Assembly: GCA_964423675.1 (NCBI GenBank)
Contig: CAYRFP010000008.1
Span: 1 to 57,264, forward strand
Source of the DNA: RUG563 sp964423675
GTDB taxonomy: Bacteria; Bacillota; Clostridia; Christensenellales; Aristaeellaceae
Direction: 5' to 3'
DNA length: 57,264 bases
Each line of letters starts with the position of its first letter. Position 1 is the stretch's first letter. The translations under genes were made by a program, and so were the position numbers. The notes below the pieces were generated by a model, which was given only the letters and a program-made list of their open reading frames with translations, did not search any database and was not told the origin of the DNA. Shown here piece after piece: positions 16,801-26,129 of the stretch.

Positions 16801-17898
16801 TGGGGCGGCTTTGGAGCCATGATGCTTATGGCGCTGGACCTGATGCATTTCACGCAGACACGAATCGCCACCATCGACTCCTTCGTGGTGCTGTTTATCA
16901 TCTGGTCGGTTTATTTTATGCTGCGCTGGTTCTTCCTGGATTTCTTCGGAGAAAAGCTATGGAAAACCATGATCCCGCTGGGGCTGTCCGGGCTGTTTAT
17001 GGGGCTGGGCATTGCCAGCAAATGGACAGGCTGCTATGCCGGCGTTGGGCTGGCAGTGATCTTCTTCTTTGGCCTGAGCCGACGCATCCGCGAGATCCTG
17101 GCTGCAAAAAAGATCCCCGAGAAAAAGCGGGACGCGCATGCCCGCGCTGCGGCAAATGGCATGCGTTCGCTGGTTGTTACGGTGGGGAGCTGCTTCATCT
17201 TTTTCATCGCCATCCCGCTGGTGATCTACTATTGCTCCTATATTCCCTACTTTGCCTATAACGGCGGCGTAACGGTCAAGAAGGTCATTGAAGCCGCAGT
17301 GGGCAGTTATTTCACCACCGGGCAAATGGGAGGCATGCTAGGCTATCATTCCACGCCTGGCCTTGGAATGGATCATTCCTTCTATTCCCCCTGGTATCAA
17401 TGGCCGATTATTGGCAAGCCCATGTGGTATTCTTCCAGCAGCTATGAGCCGGCTGGAATGCAGTCCACCATCATGGCTATGGGCAATCCAGCCGTATGGT
17501 GGACGGGGCTCCTTGGCATTCTGGGTGTATTCACGCTGTGGGCAAAACGGCATGTGACGGCAAATCGCCGGCTTTCCCTGTATGCTCAGGAGGACGATCC
17601 GCGGTTTGCGCTGGTAATTATCTGTTTTCTGGCTCAGTTCTTGCCCTGGACGCTGGTTCCGCGCGGCACGTATATTTACCATTACTTTCCCAGTGTCCCG
17701 TTCATCATTCTAGCCACGATTCTGTGTCTAGACATGCTGGCAAAGAGCCATGAAAAGCTGGTTCGCGGCTTGCTCATTGGTCTGCTGATCGCGGCAGCGG
17801 TTCTGTTTGTAGCCTTCTTCCCCTATGCCAGCGGCGTTCTGGCGCCCCAGGAATGGCTGGACGTCATGAACTGGTTCAAGGGCTGGCTCTGGTACTAA
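13825..17898 (+). CDS. Tandem GT-C glycosyltransferase fusion with carbohydrate-binding-like and discoidin-like domains
   Basis: Protein of 1357 residues. ATG 13825 follows AAGGAG; a TTG 24 bases upstream is less likely. Order seen: one membrane segment (5-25); a CBM4/9-like extracytoplasmic beta-sandwich (about 30-195: NLIQNGDFE, TLYCLQGWIRA, AWFDDITL); a first multi-membrane GT-C module (205-715) with the loop motif GYDVDMGCFRAW near 274 and DYPPGYL; an extracytoplasmic discoidin-like domain (about 775-900: QIVLDLGEKRSFK, GRYVRITA); then a second GT-C module of the GT39/PMT type with FDEIYH near 921 and THPPLGK. Such enzymes transfer sugars from polyprenyl-phosphate donors outside the membrane. 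Acceptors may be proteins or wall polymers. It sits inside a DNA-processing operon where Bacillus has no such gene. Confidence 0.8.
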   Translation: MKKKNVYLLGIAVLALAIAIFFLLRGDTSSDSTYENLIQNGDFEALDDTGMPLHWYTDAYAYQGYTSFDMGDGVTGQGAHIQNQFGNDARFAQTVSVSPNTLYCLQGWIRADAEGGLGANLSIEGIYVFSSSVYETKGEWQQVSLYGRTGESQRSVTVFARLGGYSGEATGEAWFDDITLCHVDSVPSGEVETLWYAQPTVSEETADASSTGAASLLLGSVAYVALFAVLLHWLRGEEKESLAAPSKALSNGMLVAVLLLGLAVRALIAGTIPGYDVDMGCFRAWAMQMAQVGPRQFYDASGFCDYPPGYLWILWLIGKIGQACGGVTEMMVKWPSILADLVLCLLLYHQTWKALGEKGGLSLTLLYALNPLILVSGAAWGQIDSLMTLLLVLTVLFVLRKQWKVALPVYVAAVLVKPQALMFGPLGLAALIAHGVRSWKKPDERKAMLRDLVWGLELAVFVGAIIAVPFAIGRPTTWLFSLYQGTMSQYGYATVNGCNLYFLLGKNWVGADNAAPWYFALLAWLLCALPLCIACYRRWNTQQRPRKSAVYALGGLTMALFIALLGLLMLGQLSYSVLGTCMIIYAVLLFSLLYFLGQEENRLPLLGAALLLLLFATSSMMHERYLFPAIALLLMAYYLIRDKRILWFALGVTITGLLNVGCVLDRNIRIGGADGHLNAPACGIASDTAFLEYLAAAGNLLLSSGAVYLSAMLCGGSAVALSPLASEQNAPARSAPLPVHEPLRKMTKRDWMVLLLCTVLYAALAFTNLGSTKAPQNGWVSSSDQEQIVLDLGEKRSFKMLYYGGIHQYDSNFSVDVGSDLETWPQTYGAAMKIGDCFKWKYLSDVVGGSNPAILTGRYVRITATQVSTTLFETLFRDAQTGEVLPVTLFSDNEENQSVSFLIDEQDTLEGEPGWFNSTYFDEIYHARTGYEHLHGLRTYETTHPPLGKVLMSFAIAIFGMTPFGWRFAGALAGVLMLPGMYLLGKLLIRKEWGGFGAMMLMALDLMHFTQTRIATIDSFVVLFIIWSVYFMLRWFFLDFFGEKLWKTMIPLGLSGLFMGLGIASKWTGCYAGVGLAVIFFFGLSRRIREILAAKKIPEKKRDAHARAAANGMRSLVVTVGSCFIFFIAIPLVIYYCSYIPYFAYNGGVTVKKVIEAAVGSYFTTGQMGGMLGYHSTPGLGMDHSFYSPWYQWPIIGKPMWYSSSSYEPAGMQSTIMAMGNPAVWWTGLLGILGVFTLWAKRHVTANRRLSLYAQEDDPRFALVIICFLAQFLPWTLVPRGTYIYHYFPSVPFIILATILCLDMLAKSHEKLVRGLLIGLLIAAAVLFVAFFPYASGVLAPQEWLDVMNWFKGWLWY

Positions 17899-17979
17899 TT
17901 TCTGTACGTCCGTCTGCGGTTGAGGGGCAACTGCGCCCCCTATCTCCCCATTTTGTTTTACAGAAGCGGAGGAAATGCT

Positions 17980-19515
17980 ATGCTGGCCCGAACACTGTGC
18001 TTCGCCCTGCAAGGCGTAGAAGGACAACCCGTATGGGTAGAAACGGATGTATCTGGCGGCGCATTCAATTTTTCCATGGTCGGCCTGCCGGATGCAGCTG
18101 TCCGCGAAAGCCGGGATCGTGTGACAGGCGCGCTGCGAAACAGCGGCTATGCCATGCCCGGCGGACGCATCACCGTCAATCTCTCCCCTGCCGATTTGCG
18201 GAAAGAGGGCGCAGCCTTTGATCTGCCCATCGCCATCTCCCTTCTGGCCGCAAGCCGACAAGCGGCGCTGCCAACGCTGGACAAGGTGCTGCTGCTGGGC
18301 GAGCTTTCCCTGGACGGTTCCCTTACGCCGGTTCGCGGCGCGCTGTCCATGGTCATCGCCGCCTGCCAGCAGGGGGTAGAAAGCGTTGTGCTGCCTTACG
18401 AAAACGGGCCAGAGGTACAAAGCCTGTCAGGAATGCGGATCTATCCTGCGCGGACGCTAAATGATGTGGTTCTGCATTTAAGCGGAAAGCTTCCTTTGGC
18501 TGCCCAGATTCAAACCAGTTACGCCGATAGTCTCTCCGCCAGCGCACCTGCCTTGAATCTATCGCTGGTTCGTGGACAACAGGGAGCACGGCGCGCCCTG
18601 GAAATCGCGGCGGCCGGCGGCCATAATCTGCTGATGATCGGCGTTCCCGGCAGCGGAAAAACCATGCTGGCTCGGTGTCTCCCCGGCATTCTGCCACAGA
18701 TGACCTTTGAAGAAGCCTGTGAAGCCACACGAATTCATTCCGTGGCAGGGCTGCTCAAGCCCGGTCAAGGCCTGATGACCGAGCGTCCCTTCCGTGCGCC
18801 GCACCACGCCGTCTCCGCCCCTGCTATGATTGGTGGCGGTGCAGACGCGCGCCCGGGCGAAATTTCTCTGGCGCATAATGGCGTATTGTTTCTCGACGAA
18901 CTGCCAGAATATGCGCCCAATGTTTTAGAGGCTCTTCGCCAGCCCTTGGAGGACGGCTTTGCCTCGGTGGCTCGTGTGCGGGCCCGGGCGCGATATTTGT
19001 CTCGGTGCATGCTGATCGCAGGTATGAACCCCTGTCCATGCGGGTATTATGGCAGCAGAACCCGTGCCTGCCATTGCGGAGAACCTGCCATTCGCAAATA
19101 CCTCAGCCGCATTTCCGGCCCCTTGCTGGATCGGATTGATTTACAGATTGAGGTGGACGCAGTGTCTGTAGAGGAAATCAATGCCGCTGCGCCATCGGAA
19201 AATTCTGCTGCGGTTCGCGCCCGGGTGCAGGCAGCGCGAAACCTGCAATTAAAGCGCTTAGCGCCCTACCAGCTCCATTGCAATGCGCAGATGGATGGCG
19301 CTGCGCTGCGGGAGTTGTGTCCTCTCTCAGCCCAGGCCAGAAAGCTTCTGGAAATGGCCGTGGAAAAAATGGGGCTGAGTATGCGGGGATATACGCGGAT
19401 GATTAAGGTAGGCCGTACCATCGCCGATCTGGCTGGCGAAGAAACGATTTCCCCGGCGCATATTGCCGAAGCCATCCAATATCGCGCCCTGGACAGCAAG
19501 TATTTCGGAGGCTGA
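17980..19515 (+). CDS. comM: YifB/ComM family Mg-chelatase-like AAA ATPase
   Basis: Protein of 511 residues, ATG 17980 after GGAGG. The N-terminal domain (FSMVGLPDAAVRESRDRV, VNLSPADLRKEGAAFDLPIA) is the Lon-S16-like fold of the family. The ATPase core has Walker A GVPGSGKT, Walker B VLFLDELPE and the MNPCPCG(Y)YG cysteine motif, then a Mg_chelatase C-terminal domain. ComM is a bidirectional helicase that promotes branch migration in natural transformation; many non-competent bacteria keep it too. It precedes dprA by 2 bases, consistent with a shared role in handling incoming or recombining DNA. Confidence 0.9.
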   Translation: MLARTLCFALQGVEGQPVWVETDVSGGAFNFSMVGLPDAAVRESRDRVTGALRNSGYAMPGGRITVNLSPADLRKEGAAFDLPIAISLLAASRQAALPTLDKVLLLGELSLDGSLTPVRGALSMVIAACQQGVESVVLPYENGPEVQSLSGMRIYPARTLNDVVLHLSGKLPLAAQIQTSYADSLSASAPALNLSLVRGQQGARRALEIAAAGGHNLLMIGVPGSGKTMLARCLPGILPQMTFEEACEATRIHSVAGLLKPGQGLMTERPFRAPHHAVSAPAMIGGGADARPGEISLAHNGVLFLDELPEYAPNVLEALRQPLEDGFASVARVRARARYLSRCMLIAGMNPCPCGYYGSRTRACHCGEPAIRKYLSRISGPLLDRIDLQIEVDAVSVEEINAAAPSENSAAVRARVQAARNLQLKRLAPYQLHCNAQMDGAALRELCPLSAQARKLLEMAVEKMGLSMRGYTRMIKVGRTIADLAGEETISPAHIAEAIQYRALDSKYFGG

Positions 19516-19517
19516 AC

Positions 19518-20609
19518 ATGGACTATTCCAAGGAGCAATTGGCTCGCATCTGGCTGCAATCTGCGCCCATGAACGGCTGGAACAAGCTAAACGCCCTGAA
19601 AACACGGCTAGGCAGCGCCAGCGCCGTATGGGACCAATTCACGCCTGCGCTTTACGAAGTGCTGGGGCCGCAGTTGTTTTCGGAATTGGCGGATCGGCGA
19701 ATGCACCGATGCAGTGATGTGCTTTCCCTGCTGGATCAATGCGGGGCGCGAGCCGTGTTTTATGGCGATGCAGATTACCCCGCTCTGCTGGCAGCCATTG
19801 AAAATCCCCCGGATGTGATCTTCCTGCGCGGCCAGCTTCCCGCTCCCGGCACGCCGTCCGTTGCTATTGTCGGCTCTCGCAGCAGCACACGCTACGGCGA
19901 AGCCCAGGCTGGACGTATTGCCAGGGAACTTGGCGAAGCGGGCGTCTGCGTGGTCAGCGGTTTGGCTCGGGGCGTTGATGCGGCAGCTCATCAGGGCGCG
20001 CTGAAAGCCGGTGGCCCCACGGTCGCCGTGCTGGGCTGCGGCTTATCGGTGTGCTATCCCCCGGAGAATAAGGCGCTGTTTCAGAAAATAATCGCTTCTG
20101 GTGGCGGCATCATCAGCGAACTTCACCCAGTTGCCGCGCCCCTTCCGTATCATTTTCCTGTGCGAAATCGCATCATTTCCGGGCTGGCGCATGCCCTGCT
20201 GCTCATTGAAGCACGGGAAAAAAGCGGCACTCATTCCACTGTCCATTACGCCCTGGATCAGGGACGAGATGTGTTCGCACTGCCGGGAAACGTGGATGCG
20301 CCGGGCAGCGAACTTCCCCTTAAGCTTTTGCGCGAAGGAGCAGGGCTTTGTACCAGCGGCGAGGATATTCTTTCCGCTATGGGCTGGCAGCCTGCCGCAC
20401 CCATGCAGCAAAGTCTTTTCGGGCAGGAGAACGATACGGCGGAAACCGATCCCATCCTGCGCGCGCTTTCGCTGGAAGAAAAGACCTTGGAGGAGTTAAT
20501 TGCCGAAACTGGGCTTTCCGCCAGCGAACTGGGGGCGCAATTGACGCTTCTGGAATTAAATGGGCAAATCGAGCGCCGCGCCGGCCGGGTTTATGCCAAA
20601 CGACGCTGA
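19518..20609 (+). CDS. dprA: DNA-processing protein DprA (Smf)
   Basis: Protein of 363 residues starting 2 bases after comM. An N-terminal helical region is followed by the extended Rossmann fold (VAIVGSRSSTRYG, CVVSGLARGVDAAAHQGAL, FPVRNRIISGLAHALLLIEA, SGTHSTVHYALDQGRDVFALPG) and a C-terminal winged helix (about residues 305-360). DprA loads RecA onto incoming single-stranded DNA during transformation. Together with comM it suggests at least partial competence machinery, though no com uptake genes are in the window. Confidence 0.95.
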   Translation: MDYSKEQLARIWLQSAPMNGWNKLNALKTRLGSASAVWDQFTPALYEVLGPQLFSELADRRMHRCSDVLSLLDQCGARAVFYGDADYPALLAAIENPPDVIFLRGQLPAPGTPSVAIVGSRSSTRYGEAQAGRIARELGEAGVCVVSGLARGVDAAAHQGALKAGGPTVAVLGCGLSVCYPPENKALFQKIIASGGGIISELHPVAAPLPYHFPVRNRIISGLAHALLLIEAREKSGTHSTVHYALDQGRDVFALPGNVDAPGSELPLKLLREGAGLCTSGEDILSAMGWQPAAPMQQSLFGQENDTAETDPILRALSLEEKTLEELIAETGLSASELGAQLTLLELNGQIERRAGRVYAKRR

Positions 20610-20664
20610 CGCCTTGCACAAATAACCATTCCGAATTCTTATTATCAAACGGAGGAACAAAACT

Positions 20665-22791
20665 GTGGCAACAGCAGCAAAACTCATTATCGTAGAATCC
20701 CCTGCCAAAGCCCGAACCATCGCCAAATTTCTGGGCCGCGGCTACAAGGTAGAAGCCTCGCAGGGCCATGTTCGCGATATGCCCAAATCCCAATTAGGCG
20801 TGGATGTGGACAACAATTTTGCAATCAAGTATATCACCATTCATGGCCGCGGAAAGATTCTGGCCAAGATCCGTAAGGAAGCCAAGAATGCCTCGAAGAT
20901 TTATCTGGCAACTGACCCTGACCGTGAGGGAGAGGCCATTTCCTGGCATCTGGCGCAGACCCTGGGTATGGATGTTACCGCCCCGTGCCGCATTGAATTC
21001 CATGAAATCACCCAGAAGGCCGTGGAAAATGCACTGAAGAATCCCCGGCCGATTGATTTGGATAAGGTGGATGCTCAGCAGGCCCGCCGCGCCTTGGATC
21101 GACTGATCGGTTATAAGATCAGTCCGCTTCTGTGGGCCAAGGTGAAAAAAGGGCTGTCTGCTGGCCGCGTTCAGTCTGTGGCCACTCGACTGGTTGTGGA
21201 TCGGGAGCAAGACATTGAGGATTTCATTCCCGAGGAATACTGGGATGTATCCGCCAACGCGCTGCTGCCCACTGCGCGTGGCCGCAAGACCACTTTCCTG
21301 CTGCGCCTTAGCACCTTGGACGGAAAAAAGGCCGAACTGCATAACGAGGAAGAGGCCAGAGCAGCGCAGGAACGGGTGGAAAACGCCAATTTCGCCGTGT
21401 ATGGCATTAAACATGGGGAACGGCGCAAGCTGCCTGCTCCGCCGTTTACCACATCCAGTTTGCAGCAGGAAGCTGGGCGCAAGCTAAATTTTACCACCCA
21501 GAAAACCATGCAGGTAGTGCAGCAGCTTTATGAAGGCGTGGATCTGGAAGGCGACGGCACCCAGGGTATCGTCACCTACATCCGTACCGACAGCGTCCGG
21601 GTATCTCAGGAAGCCCTTCAGGCCGTGCGGGAATACATCCCAGAGCGGTTCGGCGCTGAATTCCTCCCTGAAACGCCCAATGAATTCAAGGGCCGCCGCA
21701 ACGCTCAGGATGCTCACGAAGCAATCCGCCCCACGGATGTGACTCGCACCCCCGAATCCATTAAAGCTTCGCTGACCAAGGAGCAATTCCAGCTTTATCG
21801 ACTGATCTATTCCCGTTTCCTGGCCAGCCAGATGAAGCCCGCCCTTTATGATACTCTGAGCATGGATGTAGCCGGAGATGGCGTGGGTATGCGCTTTTAT
21901 GGCGAGCACAAGCAATTCCCGGGCTTTACCAGCGTGTATGAAGAAGGCACGGATGAAGTGCAGGAAAGCGCCGAATCTACCCTGCCCCAATTCGATGAAG
22001 GCGCGCCGGTTATCATCGAGTCCGTGGAAAGCCAGCAGCATTTCACCCAGCCCCCCACCCGCTATACCGAAGCATCCCTGGTACGGATGCTGGAAGAAAA
22101 AGGCATCGGTCGGCCTTCCACCTACGCTCCCACCATCACGACCATTATCGCCCGTGGCTACGTGATGCGGGAAAACAAACGGCTCTATCCCACAGAACTT
22201 GGTAAAATGATTAACACCATGATGACCCAGTATTTCGGCCCCATCGTGGATACGGAATTCACCGCTGGGCTGGAAGACCAGCTGGACGAGGTGGAAGACG
22301 GAGAAATGGATTGGCACGAAGTTCTGCAAGAATTTTATCCGCCCTTTGAAACCATGCTGGAAAAAGCAGAAGATGCCATTGAAAAGGTGGAAATCAAAGA
22401 CGAGCCCAGCGATGTGATCTGCGATAAATGCGGAACACAGATGGTTTATCGCATGGGGCGGTTTGGTAAATTCCTGGCTTGCCCCCGGTTCCCTGAATGC
22501 CGGAACACTAAACCCATTTTAACCTATATCGAAGCGCCCTGCCCCAAATGCGGCGGACGACTGCTGGAAAAAAACAGCCGGAAAAATCGGAAGTTCTATG
22601 GCTGCGAGCATTATCCGGAATGCGATTTTGTTTCCTGGGAAATGCCGGTCACCGAAAAATGCGAAAAGTGCGGAAGCTTCATGACCCTGAAGCGCTCCCG
22701 CAAGGGCGAGGAATGGCATTTGTGCAGCAATGAAACCTGTCGACACCGGGTGGAAGTAACCCCTGCACAAGCCACGAAGGAGGAAGAATGA
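20665..22791 (+). CDS. topA: DNA topoisomerase I
   Basis: Protein of 708 residues from GTG 20665 with GGAGG upstream. The TOPRIM domain is visible (IIVESPAKARTIAKFLG, ATDPDREGEAISWHL), the active-site Tyr lies in YIRTDSVRVS, and three C-terminal zinc-ribbon fingers follow (CDKCG...CPRFPEC, CPKCG...CEHYPEC, CEKCG...CSNETC). The enzyme relaxes negative supercoils by a type IA strand passage. Position after dprA matches Bacillus. Its last four bases overlap trmFO. Confidence 0.97.
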   Translation: MATAAKLIIVESPAKARTIAKFLGRGYKVEASQGHVRDMPKSQLGVDVDNNFAIKYITIHGRGKILAKIRKEAKNASKIYLATDPDREGEAISWHLAQTLGMDVTAPCRIEFHEITQKAVENALKNPRPIDLDKVDAQQARRALDRLIGYKISPLLWAKVKKGLSAGRVQSVATRLVVDREQDIEDFIPEEYWDVSANALLPTARGRKTTFLLRLSTLDGKKAELHNEEEARAAQERVENANFAVYGIKHGERRKLPAPPFTTSSLQQEAGRKLNFTTQKTMQVVQQLYEGVDLEGDGTQGIVTYIRTDSVRVSQEALQAVREYIPERFGAEFLPETPNEFKGRRNAQDAHEAIRPTDVTRTPESIKASLTKEQFQLYRLIYSRFLASQMKPALYDTLSMDVAGDGVGMRFYGEHKQFPGFTSVYEEGTDEVQESAESTLPQFDEGAPVIIESVESQQHFTQPPTRYTEASLVRMLEEKGIGRPSTYAPTITTIIARGYVMRENKRLYPTELGKMINTMMTQYFGPIVDTEFTAGLEDQLDEVEDGEMDWHEVLQEFYPPFETMLEKAEDAIEKVEIKDEPSDVICDKCGTQMVYRMGRFGKFLACPRFPECRNTKPILTYIEAPCPKCGGRLLEKNSRKNRKFYGCEHYPECDFVSWEMPVTEKCEKCGSFMTLKRSRKGEEWHLCSNETCRHRVEVTPAQATKEEE

Positions 22792-24086
22792 GCGTAACTG
22801 TTATTGGCGCGGGTCTGGCAGGATGCGAGGCCGCCTGGCAGCTGGCCAAGCGCGGCGTGGCCGTCACACTGATTGAGCAAAAGCCGCATGCCATGAGCCC
22901 CGCCCATCATTCGCCGCTGTTTGCGGAATTGGTCTGCTCCAATTCGCTGCGCTCCGATCGGCTGCAAAACGCTGTGGGCCTTTTGAAAGAGGAAATGCGT
23001 CGGTTAGATTCCCTGGTGCTGGCAGCGGCAGATCGGGCGCGCGTTCCCGCCGGCGGCGCGCTGGCAGTGGATCGGGACGTGTTTTCCGGCTTCATCACCG
23101 AAACGCTGAAAAACCATCCCCTGGTTTCCCTGGAAGCGCGGGAAGTGACGGATATTCCCTCCTCTCCCGCGATTATCGCCACCGGGCCCCTGACCTCCGA
23201 TGCCTTGGCCAACGCCATCGCCGCTATGCCCGAAGTATCGACCCTGAATTTTTATGACGCTGCCGCGCCTATCGTTACCGCCGATTCGTTGGATATGAGC
23301 AAGGTTTATCGTGCATCCCGCTATGGACGGGGCGATGATTATCTGAATTGCCCCATGAACCGCGAAGAATACGATGCATTCGTGCAGGCACTGCTGGTAG
23401 CAGAAACCGCGCCCATTCATGGCTTCGAGGAAACGAAGGTTTTTGAAGGCTGCATGCCGGTAGAATCCATGGCCCGGCGCGGCCACATGGTGCTGGCTTT
23501 CGGTCCGCTTAAGCCTGTGGGGCTGCCCGATCCCCGAACGGGCAAGGATCCCTATGCTGTAGTGCAGCTGCGGCAGGACGATGCGGCTGGAACACTTTAT
23601 AACTTGGTAGGTTTCCAGACCCGGCTGAAATTCCCCGAGCAAAAGCGGGTATTCGGCATGATTCCTGGTCTGGAAAATGCGGAATTTGCGCGGTACGGTG
23701 TTATGCATCGAAACACCTTCCTCCATAGCCCCGGCCTGTTGGATTGCCATTATCAGATGATTTCCCGTCCCGGTCTGTTTTTCGCCGGGCAAATGACGGG
23801 AGTGGAAGGCTATGTGGAATCCGCAGCCAGCGGTCTGATGGCAGGCATGTGCGCGGCGATGCAGCAGCTGGGTCGTCCCTTGCCTGAGTTCTCACGGCAA
23901 ACGGCAATCGGCGCGCTGGGCCATTATGTGGCTGCCCAGAACCGAGCATTTCAGCCCATGAATATTACCTTTGGTATCATGGACGGAATTTCAGAGCGCA
24001 TTCGCAACAAGCAGCAGCGTTATGAAAAAATTGCCCAGCGGGCGCTGGAGCAGGTAGACGCACAAAAGAAGGAAATTGACGGCTAA
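22788..24086 (+). CDS. trmFO: tRNA (m5U54) methyltransferase TrmFO, folate/FAD-dependent
   Basis: Protein of 432 residues starting in an ATGA overlap with topA and preceded by AAGGAGG. FAD-binding motif VIGAGLAGCEAAW at the N-terminus, then the TrmFO signatures AELVCSNSLRS and NCPMNREEY, and GYVESAASGLMAGMCAA near the C-terminus. It makes ribothymidine at position 54 in tRNA using methylene-tetrahydrofolate. In Bacillus the next genes are codV (xerC) and clpQ; here xerC is missing and hslV follows after 85 bases. Confidence 0.96.
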   Translation: MSVTVIGAGLAGCEAAWQLAKRGVAVTLIEQKPHAMSPAHHSPLFAELVCSNSLRSDRLQNAVGLLKEEMRRLDSLVLAAADRARVPAGGALAVDRDVFSGFITETLKNHPLVSLEAREVTDIPSSPAIIATGPLTSDALANAIAAMPEVSTLNFYDAAAPIVTADSLDMSKVYRASRYGRGDDYLNCPMNREEYDAFVQALLVAETAPIHGFEETKVFEGCMPVESMARRGHMVLAFGPLKPVGLPDPRTGKDPYAVVQLRQDDAAGTLYNLVGFQTRLKFPEQKRVFGMIPGLENAEFARYGVMHRNTFLHSPGLLDCHYQMISRPGLFFAGQMTGVEGYVESAASGLMAGMCAAMQQLGRPLPEFSRQTAIGALGHYVAAQNRAFQPMNITFGIMDGISERIRNKQQRYEKIAQRALEQVDAQKKEIDG

Positions 24087-24171
24087 TTGCCATGTTCCCG
24101 CCCTATTTTTCGCCTAATTGTTCCTCATCTATTCTATATAATTCAGAGAATGCATAGGAGGATTTGAAATT

Positions 24172-24705
24172 ATGAGCATGAAAGGAACCACCATCTGCGG
24201 CGTTCGCCGTAATGGCAAGATTTCCATTGCGGGTGACGGCCAGGTAACGATGGGAGAGCACACAATTTTTAAGGGCACGGCCCACAAGGTTCGCCGGATC
24301 TTTAACGGCTCGGTAGTTACCGGCTTTGCCGGCACCGTAGCGGATGCATTCAGTCTTTGCGAACGCTTCGAAGATAAACTGACCCAGTGTGGCGGCAATT
24401 TGGAACGGGCGGCTGTCATGCTGGCACAGGAATGGCGCAGCGATAAGGGTGCCCGTCAGCTGGACGCCATGGTAATCGTCGCCAATCAGGAAAGCATGCT
24501 GATCGTGTCCGGCACTGGCGAGGTGATCGATCCGGACGACGGCGTTTGCGCTATCGGCTCTGGCGGAAATTACGCCCTGGCCGCCGCCCGAGCACTGATC
24601 CAGAACACAGATTTAAGCGCAAGAGAAATCGCGGAAAAGGCGCTGCACATTGCCGCCTCCATCTGCGTGTATACCAACGACAACATTATTGTGGAAGAGG
24701 TGTGA
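24172..24705 (+). CDS. hslV: ATP-dependent protease peptidase subunit HslV (ClpQ)
   Basis: Protein of 177 residues, ATG 24172 after AGGAGG. The sequence MSMKG precedes TTICGVRRNGKISIAGDGQVTMG; the catalytic Thr would be exposed by removal of a five-residue propeptide. GSGGNYALAAARAL and the closing NDNIIVEEV are family signatures. HslV forms double hexamers and degrades proteins unfolded by HslU. A TATAAT (24137-24142) without a clear -35 box lies upstream. It is followed 5 bases later by hslU. Confidence 0.96.
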   Translation: MSMKGTTICGVRRNGKISIAGDGQVTMGEHTIFKGTAHKVRRIFNGSVVTGFAGTVADAFSLCERFEDKLTQCGGNLERAAVMLAQEWRSDKGARQLDAMVIVANQESMLIVSGTGEVIDPDDGVCAIGSGGNYALAAARALIQNTDLSAREIAEKALHIAASICVYTNDNIIVEEV

Positions 24706-24710
24706 CCGCG

Positions 24711-26081
24711 ATGAAGGAATTAACGCCCCGGGAGGTTGTCCGGGAACTGGATCGATATATTATTGGCCAGGACGAGGCCAAGCGCGCCGTAGCCATTGCG
24801 CTGCGCAATCGTTATCGCCGCTCCCAGCTTTCCGAAGAAATGCGGGAAGAAATTTATCCAAAGAATATTCTGATGATCGGCCCCACCGGCGTTGGCAAAA
24901 CAGAAATCGCCCGGCGGCTGGCCAAGTTGGTGGACGCGCCGTTTATCAAGGTAGAAGCCACGAAGTTTACGGAAGTAGGCTATGTGGGCCGGGATGTGGA
25001 ATCTATCATCCGAGATCTGGCAGAAAATGCTGTGCGGATGGTGAAAGAAGAACATGAAGCCCGGGTGAAAACCCGCGCGCAGGTGCTGGCTGAGGATCGG
25101 CTGGTGTCTCTGTTGCTCCATCCGGTGAAAAAAAACACGTCCAATAACCCGCTGGATTATCTTCTGGGCCGCACAAAAACCGAGCCCCAGCCTTCGGAAG
25201 AAGAAAAGGTGGAATTAAGCCGCAAGCGGGATGAAATGCGGGAGCAGCTGCGTCGTGGCGATCTGGAAGAACATGAGTTGGAGATCGAAGTGGAGGAAAG
25301 CACACCGCAACTGGAAGTGGGCGGAACATCCATTAACATCGGTGATATGATGGGTGGCATGATGCCCAAGCAGACCAAGCTGCGTCATGTGAAGGTAAAG
25401 GAAGCGCGGAAAATTCTGACCGAGGAAGAAGCCCAGAAGCTGATCGACGAAGACGCGGTCAAGGAAGAAGCGGTTCGCCGGTGCGAGCAAAGCGGCATTG
25501 TGTTCCTGGACGAAATCGATAAAATTGCTGGTCGTGGCGGCTCCGGAAGCGGCCCGGACGTTAGCCGCGAGGGTGTGCAGCGGGATATTCTGCCCATTGT
25601 GGAAGGTTCCACGGTTAACACCAAATACGGCCCCGTCCGCACGGATTTCATGCTGTTTATCGGTGCAGGCGCGTTCCATGTGGCCAAAGTCAGCGATCTG
25701 ATTCCAGAGCTTCAGGGCCGTTTCCCTGTGCATGTAACGCTGAAAAGCCTGACGCAGGAGGACTTCGTCAGCATTCTCACCAAAACCGATAATGCTGCCA
25801 CCCGTCAGTATACCGCGCTGCTGGAAGTGGATAAGGTGCATTTAACCTTCGAAGAAGACGCGCTCAGCGAGATTGCCCGGATCGCCATGCTGGCTAACGA
25901 AACTGGCGAGGATATTGGTGCCCGGCGGCTGCACGCAGTATTTGAAGAACTGCTGGAAGACGTTTCTTTCAATGCTGGCGGCGAAAACATGCCGGACGTC
26001 TACCTGACGATCACCGCAGACTATGTGCGCGACCACGTCAAGGCCGCCAAGGAAGTGGACATGCGGCGTTTTATTCTGTAA
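24711..26081 (+). CDS. hslU: ATP-dependent protease ATPase subunit HslU (ClpY)
   Basis: Protein of 456 residues from ATG 24711, 5 bases after hslV. Walker A GPTGVGKT, Walker B GIVFLDEIDKI, the sensor region and an inserted I domain between them (about residues 110-235) are present. The C-terminus ends in RRFIL, the tail that docks into HslV and activates it. HslU unfolds and threads substrates. In Bacillus codY follows clpY; here there is no codY and the operon appears to end. Confidence 0.96.
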   Translation: MKELTPREVVRELDRYIIGQDEAKRAVAIALRNRYRRSQLSEEMREEIYPKNILMIGPTGVGKTEIARRLAKLVDAPFIKVEATKFTEVGYVGRDVESIIRDLAENAVRMVKEEHEARVKTRAQVLAEDRLVSLLLHPVKKNTSNNPLDYLLGRTKTEPQPSEEEKVELSRKRDEMREQLRRGDLEEHELEIEVEESTPQLEVGGTSINIGDMMGGMMPKQTKLRHVKVKEARKILTEEEAQKLIDEDAVKEEAVRRCEQSGIVFLDEIDKIAGRGGSGSGPDVSREGVQRDILPIVEGSTVNTKYGPVRTDFMLFIGAGAFHVAKVSDLIPELQGRFPVHVTLKSLTQEDFVSILTKTDNAATRQYTALLEVDKVHLTFEEDALSEIARIAMLANETGEDIGARRLHAVFEELLEDVSFNAGGENMPDVYLTITADYVRDHVKAAKEVDMRRFIL

Positions 26082-26129
26082 GTTCCGCTGTGCATCTCCC
26101 TTTTTCCCAGGGAGCAATGCGCTCACGCC

